A stretch of 64,000 nt of DNA from Alteripontixanthobacter maritimus (GTDB lineage Bacteria > Pseudomonadota > Alphaproteobacteria > Sphingomonadales > Sphingomonadaceae): assembly GCF_003340475.1 (NCBI RefSeq), contig NZ_QBKA01000002.1:62001-126000 (forward strand), in the 5' to 3' direction. The notes beneath the pieces were generated by a model. The model saw nothing but the letters and a program-made list of their open reading frames with translations, had not been told where the DNA came from and searched no databases. A program made the position numbers and the translations under genes. Position 1 is the stretch's first letter. Each line of letters begins with the position of its first letter. Below, in pieces: positions 33,718 to 43,944 of the stretch.

Positions 33718-36375
33718 TCAGAAGAAGTTGTACGATGCCCGGAGGCCGACTGTCAGCGGACGGTTGGTGGTGATACGTGCGCGATCGTTGATGAAATCAC
33801 CCGCGATCTGCGCCCGTTCGTCGGTCAGGTTCTCACCGTAAACCTCGAACGAATAGGTCCCGGTCGACACACCCGCACTGAGGCCGAAGGTAGTGTAGCT
33901 CTCCAGCTCCAGGCGGTTGATCTGAATGATGTCGGTGAACTTCGACGAGGAGTATACGACCTGCGGCTGGATATGCGCCTCGAGATCCCCGCCGAGCGGG
34001 AATTCGTACCGTGCGCGCAGATTGCCCTGGAACGACGGTGCGTAAGCCAGCTCGCTGCCTTCCAGCACGTCGTTGGTCGGTGTCAGCACCTCGGTGACTT
34101 CCGTATCTAGGATCGAGAATGCACCCGTTACGGTCAACCCGTCGAGGGAGTAGGGGGCGATTGTAAATTCACCTTCCAGCCCCTTGATCTCCGCATTCGC
34201 CGCATTGTCCGAGAAGAACAAATTGGTGATCGACGGATCGAAAATGGTGGTCTGCAGATTGCTGATATCGACGTAGAAGATGCTGCCGTTCAGACGCAGC
34301 TGACCGTTCAGCAGATCGGTCTTGTACCCGATCTCGTAATTTTTCACCTCGTCCGTATCCAGCGCGAACGGGACGGTGAACCCGTTAGGACCGGCAGCGC
34401 CGCCCGGACGGTTCAGCAGGCCGGGCCGGAAGCCTTCGGAATAGGTGGCGTAGAACAGCAGGTCGTCGCTTGGGGTGAGGGTAACCGTGCCCTTGAAGAT
34501 GACGCCTTCGGTCTTGGCCTTGTCGGGCGCACCCACCGTGTTGTCTGCCGCGAACTGCGCGCTGATATTGGTCCCGCCACGTTGCTGGTCGACCCGCTGG
34601 TTCAGCGGCACGCCCGTATTCGCGCCGAAAACGGGCGAGCGCAGGTTGAAGAACGAGCTGTTGGCGCTGCCGTCCAGATCGACTTCGACATTGTAGTAAC
34701 GCGCACCCAGATTGACCGTCAGCAGGTCGGGCACGACGTCGAAGCCCACTTCGCCGAACACGCCGAATTGCTGGTCCGTCCGGCGGATATCGTTGCGGAA
34801 GATCGTGGTGTCGGGGAACGGCCCCGCTTCGGTGAAGAAGCCGGGGGAAGCGGAATTGATGCGGCCGGCTGGCGAACCAACATTGGTCAGCGGGAAGTTC
34901 GGCAGGAAGCCTGTCGTAACCCCGTCGGACCCGCGCACATCGACGTTGCCGGGATAGCTGAAGTCGTTCAGTTCTTTCAGTTCAAGGTCGCTGTAAAACA
35001 CGCCTGCAGTGGCCCGGATGCGCGCCAGCTGATCGGTGCTTACGCGGAATTCCTGCGTGAACACGGTCGTGTTGGTACGCGAAGTCACGAACAGGTTCGG
35101 GGCCTGGCAAGTCGGGTTGGCAGGGGCTGCCGCGACATAGGTGGGGTAAACCACCGCGGTGTCACAGATGTAATATGGCAGATACTGACCGACGAACAGG
35201 TAATCGGAATAGTCCACCCGCTGGTTCGTTTCGCGGTCGGTGTAGGCACCGGTGTAAACGAAATCGAGGCCCAGCGCGTCGACTTCGGCGGTGAAGGCGG
35301 TGTTGCTGTACTTGTCGTCCAGATCGTCGTCCTCGAACCGCTGGATTTCCAGATCGTCGAGGTCGAGTGCGGGATCGGCGAAGAATACACCGTCGGAATC
35401 CACTTTCTGCCGCGAGTGCGCCAGGGTGACCGTCCAGTTGGGCGTGATTTCCCACAGCGCGGATGCGCGGAAGCCCTTGTAAGTGGTGTCGTTGAAGTTC
35501 TCTTCCACCAGCGCGCTGTTATCGGCGAGGAGGAACGTGGTGCCGGCAGCCGGACCGCCAGCCTGGAAGCCGGCACGATTGGCGGAAACTGGTACGCCAT
35601 TCTCGCGCACGGTCCCGGCGGTGCGGAAACGGCCACTTTCGGCTGCGCTGCGGGTGCCGGCGACATTGTCGATATAACCGCCCTGCTCGTCATAATAGAC
35701 CACGCCGCGCAGAGCGAGATTGTCCGACACAGGGACGTTCAGCATCGCTTCGCCCTTGTAGCTCATGTCGCCGCCCTTGGTGATGGACGTACCCAGCTTT
35801 ACCGCCGCGTCGAAGCCGACGAGGTCCGGCTTGTTCGTAATCAGACGAACGACGCCTGCCTGCGAACTGGCGCCGAACAGCGTACCTTGCGGGCCGGACA
35901 GGACTTCGATCCGTTCAAGGTCGGCAGCATACACGTCGAGGTTGCGGCCGGGCTGACCCAATGGCTGTTCGTCGAGGTAGAGCGCAACGTTGGGAGCGAG
36001 GCCCGCAACACCGGCGGTGGTCAGGTTGGGCGTGGTGGAAGCAAGGCCGCGAATATAGATGGTGGACTGGCCGGGGCCGGAACCGCCCGCTGTGACCGTC
36101 GGCAGCTGCACCAGGTAATCGTCGAACGTGTCGATCCCCAGATCGTCCAGCGCTTCTTCGCCGATGGCGGCCACGGAAATCGGCACGTCTTGCAGGTTTT
36201 CGCTCTGCTTGGTGGCCGTCACGATAATTTCCTGCACGCCGCCGGTGCGCGGCTGTTGCGCGGAAGTGGGGGCGGCCGGGGTTGGAGCAGGCGTTGTGTC
36301 CTGCGCCATGGCGGGCATGGCAATAGTCGCAATGGCAAGCGCACCGAAAGAGGCGCCGCTACGAAGGTCGATCAT
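33718..36375 (-). CDS. TonB-dependent outer-membrane receptor
   Basis: 885 residues from the ATG at 36375 (AAGGAA just upstream). A signal peptide (SGASFGALAIATIAMPAMAQ) is followed by a Pro/Ala-rich linker, TonB box EIIVTAT, a plug domain (VPISVAAIGEEALDDLGI, STIYIRGLAS, VEVLSGPQGTLFGASSQ-type, here IEVLSGPQGTLFGAS), and a long beta-barrel ending in aromatic FF. The FADS/PASS-type plug with PQGTLFG is typical of sphingomonad receptors with unknown substrates. It is the first gene of an operon with the TPR-sulfotransferase and Crp regulator. The 306-bp gap to glpD is divergent and must contain both promoters. Confidence 0.93.
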   Translation of the reverse strand: MIDLRSGASFGALAIATIAMPAMAQDTTPAPTPAAPTSAQQPRTGGVQEIIVTATKQSENLQDVPISVAAIGEEALDDLGIDTFDDYLVQLPTVTAGGSGPGQSTIYIRGLASTTPNLTTAGVAGLAPNVALYLDEQPLGQPGRNLDVYAADLERIEVLSGPQGTLFGASSQAGVVRLITNKPDLVGFDAAVKLGTSITKGGDMSYKGEAMLNVPVSDNLALRGVVYYDEQGGYIDNVAGTRSAAESGRFRTAGTVRENGVPVSANRAGFQAGGPAAGTTFLLADNSALVEENFNDTTYKGFRASALWEITPNWTVTLAHSRQKVDSDGVFFADPALDLDDLEIQRFEDDDLDDKYSNTAFTAEVDALGLDFVYTGAYTDRETNQRVDYSDYLFVGQYLPYYICDTAVVYPTYVAAAPANPTCQAPNLFVTSRTNTTVFTQEFRVSTDQLARIRATAGVFYSDLELKELNDFSYPGNVDVRGSDGVTTGFLPNFPLTNVGSPAGRINSASPGFFTEAGPFPDTTIFRNDIRRTDQQFGVFGEVGFDVVPDLLTVNLGARYYNVEVDLDGSANSSFFNLRSPVFGANTGVPLNQRVDQQRGGTNISAQFAADNTVGAPDKAKTEGVIFKGTVTLTPSDDLLFYATYSEGFRPGLLNRPGGAAGPNGFTVPFALDTDEVKNYEIGYKTDLLNGQLRLNGSIFYVDISNLQTTIFDPSITNLFFSDNAANAEIKGLEGEFTIAPYSLDGLTVTGAFSILDTEVTEVLTPTNDVLEGSELAYAPSFQGNLRARYEFPLGGDLEAHIQPQVVYSSSKFTDIIQINRLELESYTTFGLSAGVSTGTYSFEVYGENLTDERAQIAGDFINDRARITTNRPLTVGLRASYNFF

Positions 36376-36681
36376 GTAAGTTCCTTGACTATGCCACCGG
36401 GACCGGCGGCATTGGGTGCCGCACTTTAAATGCGGCTGTTTCAATTGATGCAGGGGGCGAGCAGGCGCGCAAAATCGCGCAAAGCGAGCGATCAGCCCCG
36501 GCGAGAGGTGCTTAGACGCCTGACAGACTGTGGCCACCGCTGTGTCCCGATAAGTTCAAAAGCGAAACTTGTTGTGACAAAATTATCACAAGGCTGCTTT
36601 GCATTCGCCGCTCGCTTGGCGACCGACCGCAGGCCCGACTGACGATTGAGTGCTACGCGCTGTGCGCCTAAGGCGCGCGCA

Positions 36682-38172
36682 ATGCATGACCTTCTTATCA
36701 TCGGCGGCGGTATCAACGGTGCGGGCGTAGCGCGCGACGCCGCCGGACGCGGCATGTCCGTGGTTCTCGTCGAGAAGGACGATCTGGCGCAGCACACATC
36801 GTCCGCCAGTACCAAACTGGTGCATGGCGGCTTGCGTTATCTCGAACATTACGAATTCCGCCTGGTGCGCGAGGCCTTGCAAGAACGTGAGGTGCTGCTG
36901 CGCGCCGCGCCGCATATCATCTGGCCGTTGCGCTTCGTACTACCGCACGATGCGGGGCTGCGGCCGAAATGGATGCTGCGAGCGGGGCTGTTCCTGTATG
37001 ACAGGATCGGCGGGAAGCGCACTCTGCCCGGTAGCAGTAGCGTATCGCTTCGCAAGGCTCCGCACGCACGGATCTTGCAGGACAGGTTCCGCAGGGGTTT
37101 CGAATATTCCGATTGCTGGGTGGAGGATTCGCGGCTGGTCGTGCTGGCGGCGATGGACGCGCGCGAACGCGGCGCCGAAATCCGCACGCGCACCCGCTGT
37201 ACCGGACTTGCACGCCATGCGGATCATTGGGTGGCCACTGTCGAAGCTGGAGGCAGCACGTCTACGATAGAAGCGCGCGCGGTGGTGAATGCGGCGGGAC
37301 CATGGGTCGACGACATTGCAGGGCTTGCGACAGGCGGGTCGGCGGAAAAGCATCTCCGGCTGGTCAAGGGCAGCCACATCATAGTGCCGCGCATCTACGC
37401 CGAAGATCATTGCTATATCTTCCAGAACGGCGACGGACGGATCGTGTTCGCGATCCCCTATGAGCGCGACTTCACCCTGATCGGGACCACCGACCTGTTG
37501 TTCGAAGGCGACCGCGATCACCCCGAAATCTCGACCGAAGAGCGCGATTACCTGTGCAATGCTGCGAGCGAGTATTTCCGCGAACCTGTCCGCGCAGCCG
37601 ATGTCGTATCCACCTATTCCGGCATCCGCCCCCTGTATGAGGACCATTCGAGCGATAATTCCACCGTCACGCGCGATTACATGTTCGAGGTGGATCACAA
37701 GGATCAGTCGGGCGCGGACGCGGCTCCGATCCTGTCCATCTTCGGCGGCAAGATCACCACTTTCCGTAGGCTTGCCGAACACGCACTGGAACGGCTGGCA
37801 GAGCAGCAGGGCACCACGGGCGCCGCATGGACCGAGACGGCGACCCTTCCGGGCGGCGGTATTCCAGGCGGCGATTTCGCTGGCTTTCTCGAAGAACGGC
37901 GCGCCCGCTATCCATGGATGCCCTACCCCATGCTGCTGCGGCTGGCACGCGCCTATGGCAACCGGATGAAGCGTATCGTGGGCGATGCGAATGGGCTCGC
38001 CGATATGGGCCAGCGGATCGGCGGCGATCTCTATACTGCCGAGCTGAATTACCTTGTGGAACAGGAATTTGCGCAGACGGCGGACGATGTGCTGTGGCGG
38101 CGTTCCAAGCTTGGCCTGCATCTGTCGCAGGCCGAACAGGACATGGTGGCATTGTGGTTCGCCAATAGCTGA
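36682..38172 (+). CDS. glpD: Aerobic glycerol-3-phosphate dehydrogenase
   Basis: About 496 residues from the ATG at 36682, with the FAD-binding motif IIGGGINGAGVARDAAGRG at the N-terminus, SSASTKLVHGGLRYLEHYEFRLV, and the C-terminal FGGKITTFRRLAEHALE segment of GlpD. It oxidises glycerol-3-phosphate to dihydroxyacetone phosphate at the cytoplasmic membrane, passing electrons to ubiquinone. It is followed by putA on the same strand (69-bp gap), two flavin dehydrogenases feeding the quinone pool. Confidence 0.95.
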   Translation: MHDLLIIGGGINGAGVARDAAGRGMSVVLVEKDDLAQHTSSASTKLVHGGLRYLEHYEFRLVREALQEREVLLRAAPHIIWPLRFVLPHDAGLRPKWMLRAGLFLYDRIGGKRTLPGSSSVSLRKAPHARILQDRFRRGFEYSDCWVEDSRLVVLAAMDARERGAEIRTRTRCTGLARHADHWVATVEAGGSTSTIEARAVVNAAGPWVDDIAGLATGGSAEKHLRLVKGSHIIVPRIYAEDHCYIFQNGDGRIVFAIPYERDFTLIGTTDLLFEGDRDHPEISTEERDYLCNAASEYFREPVRAADVVSTYSGIRPLYEDHSSDNSTVTRDYMFEVDHKDQSGADAAPILSIFGGKITTFRRLAEHALERLAEQQGTTGAAWTETATLPGGGIPGGDFAGFLEERRARYPWMPYPMLLRLARAYGNRMKRIVGDANGLADMGQRIGGDLYTAELNYLVEQEFAQTADDVLWRRSKLGLHLSQAEQDMVALWFANS

Positions 38173-38241
38173 CCTGTGAATGCGCGGCGCGATGCTCACT
38201 TCGCTTGCGTGCGCGCATTGCGGGGTCCAGAAGCTGCTCCC

Positions 38242-41200
38242 ATGACTGGACTCGCACCGCTCGACCGTACCGCCTTGCGCAAGGCTTATCGCCAGGAAGA
38301 ACAGGCCTGCGTGGAGCAGCGTTTGGCGGAGGCTGGCCCGGCACAGGATGTGCATAACCGCGCGGCCGAGATCGCCGCCACGCTCATCGAAGGTGCGCGG
38401 GCGCGAAAGGCCAGCGGGCTCGACGCATTCCTGCAGCAATTCGGCCTCGATACGGAAGAAGGCATCGCGCTGATGTGCCTTGCCGAAGCGCTGCTGCGCG
38501 TGCCCGACAGCCGCACGGCCGATGCGCTGATCCGGGACAAGCTGGGCGATATCGACTGGTCCGAACATATGGGGGCGAGCAGTTCGACATTCGTGAACGC
38601 TGCTACCTTCTCGCTGATGCTGACGGGCGAAGTGCTGGAACGGCCCGAAGAACAGCAGCGCGGCATGGGCGCCACGCTGAAACGCGCCGTGGGCCGGGTG
38701 GGCGAACCGGTGATCCGCACCGCGACTTTGCAGGCCATGCGCATCCTGGGCGGACAGTTCGTCTATGGCCGCACGATTGAAGAAGCGCTGAAACGCGCCG
38801 CGCCGGAACGCGCGCGGGGTCTGACCCACAGTTTCGATATGCTCGGTGAAGCGGCGATGACGTTTGCCGACGCGGAACGCTATCGCGCATCCTATACCCA
38901 TGCGATCGAACGGCTGGCGCGCGAAGCGGACGACAGCGTCGGGACGTCACCGGGCATTTCCGTCAAACTGTCGGCGCTATATCCGAAATATACATTTCTT
39001 CACGCCGATGCCGCGCGCGCTGCGCTAGTGCCGATCCTGCGCGATCTTGCCATAACTGCGCGGGATGCGGGCATTCACTTTACCGTGGACGCGGAAGAGG
39101 CCGAGCGGCTGGAACTGTCGCTCGACATTATCGAAGATCTGATGTCCGACGATGCGCTGTTCACCCGGCCCGACGGGACGCGGTGGGAAGGGTTCGGGCT
39201 GGCGGTGCAAGCCTACCAGAAACGCGCGGTTCCGCTGTGCGAATGGATCGTGAAACTGGCCCGGCGGCATCATCGCAAGCTGATGGTGCGGCTGGTGAAG
39301 GGCGCATACTGGGATACCGAGATCAAGCTAAGCCAGGTCGGCGGCTTTACCGATTTCCCCGTGTTTACCCGCAAGGTAGCAACCGATGTGAGCTACCTCG
39401 CCTGCGCGGCGAAACTTCTGGATGCGCAGGACGCAGTGCACCCTGCGTTCGCCACCCATAACGCCTATACTGTTGGCGCGATCCTGGCGATGGCAGAGGC
39501 ACGGTCCTCAAGCAGCGAAGCGGTAGGACAGCAAGCTACGTCCTCAAGCAGCGAAGCGGTAGGACAAGAAAATCCGTCGTTCGATTTCCAACGCCTGCAC
39601 GGCATGGGCGAAGATGTGTTCGGTGCGCTGGCCGATATGGAACGGAAGCAGGGCAACCGGCTGACGCCGGTGCGCATTTACGCGCCGGTCGGCGGGCACA
39701 AGGACCTGCTCGCATATCTGGTCCGCCGCCTGCTCGAAAACGGGGCCAACAGTTCGTTCGTCAACCGGATGGCCGATGCCGAAGTGCCGGTGGCCGACCT
39801 CGTCGGCGATCCCGTGGCGGAACTGGCCGCGACATCGCCAAAGCGCAACCCGGCGATCCCGCTGCCCGGCGATATTTTCCCGAACCGCAGCAACAGCGCC
39901 GGGATCGACCTTGCCGATCCACTGGTGCGCGAACCCTTGCTGGCAAGATTGCGCAATCTCGAAACAGCAAGCTGGTACGCACAACCCACTTTCTGCGCCG
40001 AAGAAAGCGGCGAAGTCGCACCTATCAATGCGCCGCAGGATTTGCGTATCGAAATCGGATCGCGCCGCGACAGTACGGACGAGGAAGTGGCAGACGCCAT
40101 CCGCCGTGCAGAAGCGGTGCAGCAGGGCTGGAACGCGTTGGGCGGGCCCCGCCGGGCGGTATTGCTGGAAGAAGCCGCAAACCAGTTCGAAGCGCATTCG
40201 GACGAGCTGCTTTCGCTCTGCATACGCGAGGCGGGCAAGACCTTGCCCGATGCGGTGCTGGAACTGCGCGAGGCGGTGGATTTCCTACGGTTCTATGCAG
40301 GGGAAGCGCGCAATCTGTTCGGCGGCTCGTTCGCTCTGGCTGGCCCCACGGGTGAGGAAAACCGTCTGACGCTGGCCGGCCGCGGCGTGTTCGCCTGCAT
40401 CAGCCCATGGAACTTCCCGCTCGCCATTTTTATCGGCCCCGCCGCCGCCGCGCTGGCAGCGGGTAACACCGTGGTCGCCAAACCGGCGGAGCAGACGCCT
40501 TTGGTCGCCGCGCTCGCCATCCGGCTCTGTCATCAAGCCGGTATCCCGCAGGACGTGTTGCAATTGCTGCCCGGTGCAGGCGATGTCGGCGCGGCGATCA
40601 CGTCCGACCCGCGCATTGCAGGCGTCGCCTTCACCGGATCGAGCGATACCGCCCGCGCCATCAACCGCAACCTTGCCGCGCGAGATGGCGCGATCGCCAC
40701 GTTCATCGCGGAAACCGGCGGCCAGAACGCGATGATCGTCGATAGCTCTGCCCTGCCGGAACAGGTCACGCGCGATGTTGTCGCCAGCGCCTTTCAAAGC
40801 GCGGGACAGCGGTGTTCCGCCTTGCGCGTATTGTACCTACAGGATGATATCGCCGACGATATGCTGGCCATGATCCGCGGTGCCTTCGACGCGCTCGATA
40901 TCGGTGACCCGGCCGACCTCGCGACCGATGTCGGCCCGGTTATCGACGACGACGCCAAGGCCGCATTGGAACGCCACGTCGCCCGACGTAAGAAGGCAGG
41001 GGCACCCGTCTGGCGGCGGAAACTGGCGCGCGAACTGGCCAACGGTACCTTTGTCGCACCAACCATCATCGAAATCGGATCTATCCTCGACCTGAAGCGC
41101 GAAAATTTCGGCCCGGTGCTCCACGTAGTCCGGTACCGTTCCAGCGAGCTGGGGCAGGTGGTGGAAGACATCAACGCCACCGGTTACGGCCTGACGCTAG

Positions 41201-41445
41201 GCCTGCACAGCCGGATCGAGGGCGTGCGCGAATTCGTGGAAGCGCGGGCCAAGGTTGGCAATTTCTACGTCAACCGCAACCAGATCGGCGCGGTGGTGGA
41301 AAGCCAGCCCTTCGGCGGCGAGGGCCTGTCGGGCACCGGCCCGAAGGCTGGCGGCCCGCATTACGTAGCCCGCTTCGCCACCGAACGTGTCACTTGCGTG
41401 GATACGACGGCAGCGGGCGGCAATGCGAGCTTGCTGGCGGGTTAG
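38242..41445 (+). CDS. putA: Bifunctional proline dehydrogenase / glutamate-semialdehyde dehydrogenase
   Basis: 1067 residues from the ATG at 38242. The proline dehydrogenase half has GTSPGISVKLSALYPKY, YQKRAVPLCEWIV and LMVRLVKGAYWDTEIK; the aldehyde dehydrogenase half has WNFPLAIFIGPAAAALAAGN, FTGSSDTARAI, the Glu in AETGGQNAMIVDSS and the catalytic Cys858 in AGQRCSALR. It converts proline to glutamate. No N-terminal ribbon-helix-helix is present, so it should not act as its own repressor. A low-complexity insert of about 24 residues (SSSSEAVGQ twice, about residues 422-445) interrupts the proline-dehydrogenase barrel between AILAMAEAR and FDFQRLHGMGED. Confidence 0.95.
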   Translation: MTGLAPLDRTALRKAYRQEEQACVEQRLAEAGPAQDVHNRAAEIAATLIEGARARKASGLDAFLQQFGLDTEEGIALMCLAEALLRVPDSRTADALIRDKLGDIDWSEHMGASSSTFVNAATFSLMLTGEVLERPEEQQRGMGATLKRAVGRVGEPVIRTATLQAMRILGGQFVYGRTIEEALKRAAPERARGLTHSFDMLGEAAMTFADAERYRASYTHAIERLAREADDSVGTSPGISVKLSALYPKYTFLHADAARAALVPILRDLAITARDAGIHFTVDAEEAERLELSLDIIEDLMSDDALFTRPDGTRWEGFGLAVQAYQKRAVPLCEWIVKLARRHHRKLMVRLVKGAYWDTEIKLSQVGGFTDFPVFTRKVATDVSYLACAAKLLDAQDAVHPAFATHNAYTVGAILAMAEARSSSSEAVGQQATSSSSEAVGQENPSFDFQRLHGMGEDVFGALADMERKQGNRLTPVRIYAPVGGHKDLLAYLVRRLLENGANSSFVNRMADAEVPVADLVGDPVAELAATSPKRNPAIPLPGDIFPNRSNSAGIDLADPLVREPLLARLRNLETASWYAQPTFCAEESGEVAPINAPQDLRIEIGSRRDSTDEEVADAIRRAEAVQQGWNALGGPRRAVLLEEAANQFEAHSDELLSLCIREAGKTLPDAVLELREAVDFLRFYAGEARNLFGGSFALAGPTGEENRLTLAGRGVFACISPWNFPLAIFIGPAAAALAAGNTVVAKPAEQTPLVAALAIRLCHQAGIPQDVLQLLPGAGDVGAAITSDPRIAGVAFTGSSDTARAINRNLAARDGAIATFIAETGGQNAMIVDSSALPEQVTRDVVASAFQSAGQRCSALRVLYLQDDIADDMLAMIRGAFDALDIGDPADLATDVGPVIDDDAKAALERHVARRKKAGAPVWRRKLARELANGTFVAPTIIEIGSILDLKRENFGPVLHVVRYRSSELGQVVEDINATGYGLTLGLHSRIEGVREFVEARAKVGNFYVNRNQIGAVVESQPFGGEGLSGTGPKAGGPHYVARFATERVTCVDTTAAGGNASLLAG
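39505..39566 (+). repeat. Two exact 26-bp copies inserted in frame in putA
   Basis: Copies at 39505-39530 and 39541-39566 are identical, with a 36-bp period (12 codons). Each encodes SSSSEAVGQ. The period keeps the frame. Confidence 0.9.
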
Positions 41446-41503
41446 CTTGCAGCCCCTGCGCCTTCACTTCAAATTCAGGTGGTTATCCGTTAAAGGCCGA
41501 TCC

Positions 41504-42034
41504 ATGACCCGCCTGCTTCCCATCCTTCTTGCACTGCTCGCCGCAACGTTTCCTGCGGCCGCCAGCGCGGAGGTCCGTATGAGCTTCCACAGCTTCAACG
41601 GATCGGTCCTGTTCGGACGCTATCCGCACACATTCATCGTGCTGGAAGGAACCCTCGATGAAACAGGCGAGGTGGTAAATGAAAATTACGGCTTTTCGGC
41701 CAAGAGGGCGACTACGGCTGTTCTGCGTGGCCCGGTCGAACATGAGATCATGATCGAGAAGCCCAAATACCTCACCTCTACCAACCGTCACTTCACGGTC
41801 CCGCTGACCGATGCGCAATACCGGCGGGTTATTGCCGAAATGGAGGCATGGCGGGATGCGCCAGGCAAATATTACAGCCTCGATACGCGCAACTGCATCC
41901 ACTTCGTCGGAACGATGGCGCAGATCGCCGGGCTTAAAGTCAATTACCCGAAGAAGATGCTGCGCAAGCCGAAGAAGTGGCTGAACCATATCAGCGCCCT
42001 CAACCCCCAGCTGGGCGCGAAACGCATCAAATAG
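41504..42034 (+). CDS. Secreted hypothetical protein, 176 residues
   Basis: The ATG at 41504 opens a clear signal peptide ([19 protein letters not shown], cleaved before EVRMSF). The mature part has [19 protein letters not shown], an [14 protein letters not shown] segment, and [14 protein letters not shown], resembling DUF4105/NlpC-like secreted proteins in which a Cys-His pair follows a HTF strand ([11 protein letters not shown]). A papain-like role is therefore possible but unproven. The C-terminus is basic. It sits between putA and dcd and is probably a separate unit. Confidence 0.75.
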   Translation: MTRLLPILLALLAATFPAAASAEVRMSFHSFNGSVLFGRYPHTFIVLEGTLDETGEVVNENYGFSAKRATTAVLRGPVEHEIMIEKPKYLTSTNRHFTVPLTDAQYRRVIAEMEAWRDAPGKYYSLDTRNCIHFVGTMAQIAGLKVNYPKKMLRKPKKWLNHISALNPQLGAKRIK

Positions 42035-42090
42035 AGCAAAAGTCGTGCAGCACCGCTTGCAGCATACCCACCAATCGGGAATGTGGCCCC

Positions 42091-42645
42091 ATGGCGATTC
42101 TCAGCGATAAATGGATCCGCACCCAGGCGCGCGATCATGGCATGATCGAACCCTTCGTGGAGGCGCAGCGCCGGGATGGGTGCATCTCCTACGGCCTTAG
42201 TTCCTACGGATACGATGCGCGGGTCGCTCCGGAATTCAAGATCTTCACCAATGTCGACAGTACCATGATCGACCCCAAGGATTTCGATCCCAAGAACTTC
42301 GTCAATCGCGACAACGATGTATGCATTATCCCGCCCAACAGTTTCGCGCTGGCACGGACGGTGGAATATTTCCGCGTGCCGGACGATGTGCTGGTCATCT
42401 GCCTTGGCAAATCGACCTATGCCCGCTGCGGCATCATCGTGAACGTCACCCCGCTGGAACCGGGCTGGGAGGGGCATGTGACGCTGGAGTTTTCCAACAC
42501 CACCCCGCTGCCGGCCAAAATCTACGCCAATGAGGGAGCGTGCCAGTTCCTGTTTCTGAAAGGGAACGAGCGTCCCGAAGTGACCTATGCCGACCGCGCG
42601 GGCAAATATATGGGCCAGAAGGGTGTGACCCTGCCTCGGCTTTAG
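42091..42645 (+). CDS. dcd: dCTP deaminase
   Basis: 184 residues from the ATG at 42091, the normal length. It has [14 protein letters not shown], the catalytic Glu in [20 protein letters not shown]-type (here [17 protein letters not shown]), the [11 protein letters not shown] segment, and ends [13 protein letters not shown]. It deaminates dCTP to dUTP as the first step to dTMP. It may also help balance the pools fed by nrdAB further on. The open frame starts earlier at 41977, but the earlier part overlaps the previous gene and is not protein-like. Confidence 0.95.
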   Translation: MAILSDKWIRTQARDHGMIEPFVEAQRRDGCISYGLSSYGYDARVAPEFKIFTNVDSTMIDPKDFDPKNFVNRDNDVCIIPPNSFALARTVEYFRVPDDVLVICLGKSTYARCGIIVNVTPLEPGWEGHVTLEFSNTTPLPAKIYANEGACQFLFLKGNERPEVTYADRAGKYMGQKGVTLPRL

Positions 42646-42735
42646 TCACATTACGACTGGAACCCGGCGCGCCGTAGCGGCTTTGACTCCTGACCCTTCA
42701 GCGCCCATTCCGGCGCGGCAACAGGAGAATGCATT

Positions 42736-43926
42736 ATGGCTGCCGACGCATCCGAAACCCGCGAATTCGACATCATCGTCTATGGCGCGACCGGCTATAC
42801 CGGCCGCCTCGTGGCTGAACATTTCGTGCACGAATATGGCGGGAAAGCCGACGCGCCGAAATGGGCGATGGCAGGCCGCAACCAGTCCAAGCTGGAAGAC
42901 GTCCGCACGCTGATCGGCGCGCCCGACGATACCCCGCTGGTAGTGGCCGACGCCGAAAGCGCCGCCAGCCTGGAAGCGATGTGCAAGCGCACCCGCGTGG
43001 TCATCACGACCGTCGGCCCATACCAGCTTTATGGTGACGATCTGGTGGCGATGTGCGCCAAAACCGGTACCGATTATGCCGATCTGTGCGGCGAGCCTGC
43101 GTGGATGGCGGAGAAGATCGCGCAGCATCACGCGACGGCTGAGGCAAGCGGCGCACGCATCTGCTTTTCAGCAGGCTTCGATTCCATCCCCTTCGATCTG
43201 GGCGTGCTGATGTTGCAGGAAGAGGCGGTGAAGCGGTTCGGCAACCCTGCACCGCGCGTGAAAGGGCGCGTGCGCAAGATGGAGGGCACGTTCTCAGGCG
43301 GGACGGCCGCCAGTTTCAAGGCCACGATGGCAGCGGCTGCAAAGAAACCCGCGCTGCTGAAGACGCTGGCCGATCCGTTTGCCCTGACACCCGGTTTCGA
43401 AGGGCCGGACCAGCCCGCCGGCATGATGCCGCATTACGACAAGACGCTGGAAAGCTGGACTGCGCCGTTCATCATGGCATCGATCAACACCAAGAATGTG
43501 CACCGCACCAATGCGTTGCGCGGCCATCCCTATGGAGAGGATTTCGTCTATGACGAAATGGTGCTGACCAGTCCGGGAGAGATGGGCAAGGCTGCGGCGC
43601 AGGCGATTGCCGGCGGCATGAAGTCCATGCTGGGGGATGGCGGACCCAAACCCGGCGAAGGCCCCACACCCGAAGCACGCGAAAACGGCTTCTACGACAT
43701 CCTGTTCGTAGGCGAGATGCCGGACGGGGAAGTGCTGCGTTACGGCGTGAAGGGCAAATACGATCCGGGCTACGGCTCCACCAGCCGCATGATTGCCGAA
43801 ACCGGCATGGCGTTGCTGGAAAGCGATGCACCCGGCGGGGTCGGCACGCCCGGCTCGTTCCTCGGCACCGCGCTGGTCGAACGCTTGCGGAAACGGGCCG
43901 AACTGACGTTCGAAGTGGAAGACTGA
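42736..43926 (+). CDS. Saccharopine-dehydrogenase-like oxidoreductase (trans-acting enoyl reductase type)
   Basis: 396 residues with an N-terminal Rossmann motif FDIIVYGATGYTGRLVAEHF, AGRNQSKLEDV, RVVITTVGPYQLYGDDLVAMCAKTGTDYADLCGEPAWM and CFSAGFDSIPFDLGVL. These match the family of SDR-like saccharopine-dehydrogenase-related proteins that includes the mycobacterial trans-acting enoyl reductase and plant/animal SCCPDH. The substrate here is unknown; lipid or polyketide reduction is plausible. AGGAG lies before the ATG. A strong bidirectional terminator follows. Confidence 0.88.
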   Translation: MAADASETREFDIIVYGATGYTGRLVAEHFVHEYGGKADAPKWAMAGRNQSKLEDVRTLIGAPDDTPLVVADAESAASLEAMCKRTRVVITTVGPYQLYGDDLVAMCAKTGTDYADLCGEPAWMAEKIAQHHATAEASGARICFSAGFDSIPFDLGVLMLQEEAVKRFGNPAPRVKGRVRKMEGTFSGGTAASFKATMAAAAKKPALLKTLADPFALTPGFEGPDQPAGMMPHYDKTLESWTAPFIMASINTKNVHRTNALRGHPYGEDFVYDEMVLTSPGEMGKAAAQAIAGGMKSMLGDGGPKPGEGPTPEARENGFYDILFVGEMPDGEVLRYGVKGKYDPGYGSTSRMIAETGMALLESDAPGGVGTPGSFLGTALVERLRKRAELTFEVED

Positions 43927-43944
43927 TCTGCCACGAAACGAGAA

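Noticed and set aside
34582-36429. A 615-codon plus-strand frame opposite the TonB receptor
   Set aside because: Long antisense frames are expected in high-GC genes; the receptor has all expected motifs.
36376-36537. Upstream extension of the TonB receptor frame
   Set aside because: The signal peptide begins at the ATG at 36375 with AAGGAA upstream; the extension has no signal.
36940-38901. A 653-codon minus-strand frame opposite glpD/putA
   Set aside because: It crosses two well-supported genes and has no domain.
39505-39566. CRISPR-type repeat
   Set aside because: Only two copies, in frame within a coding gene.
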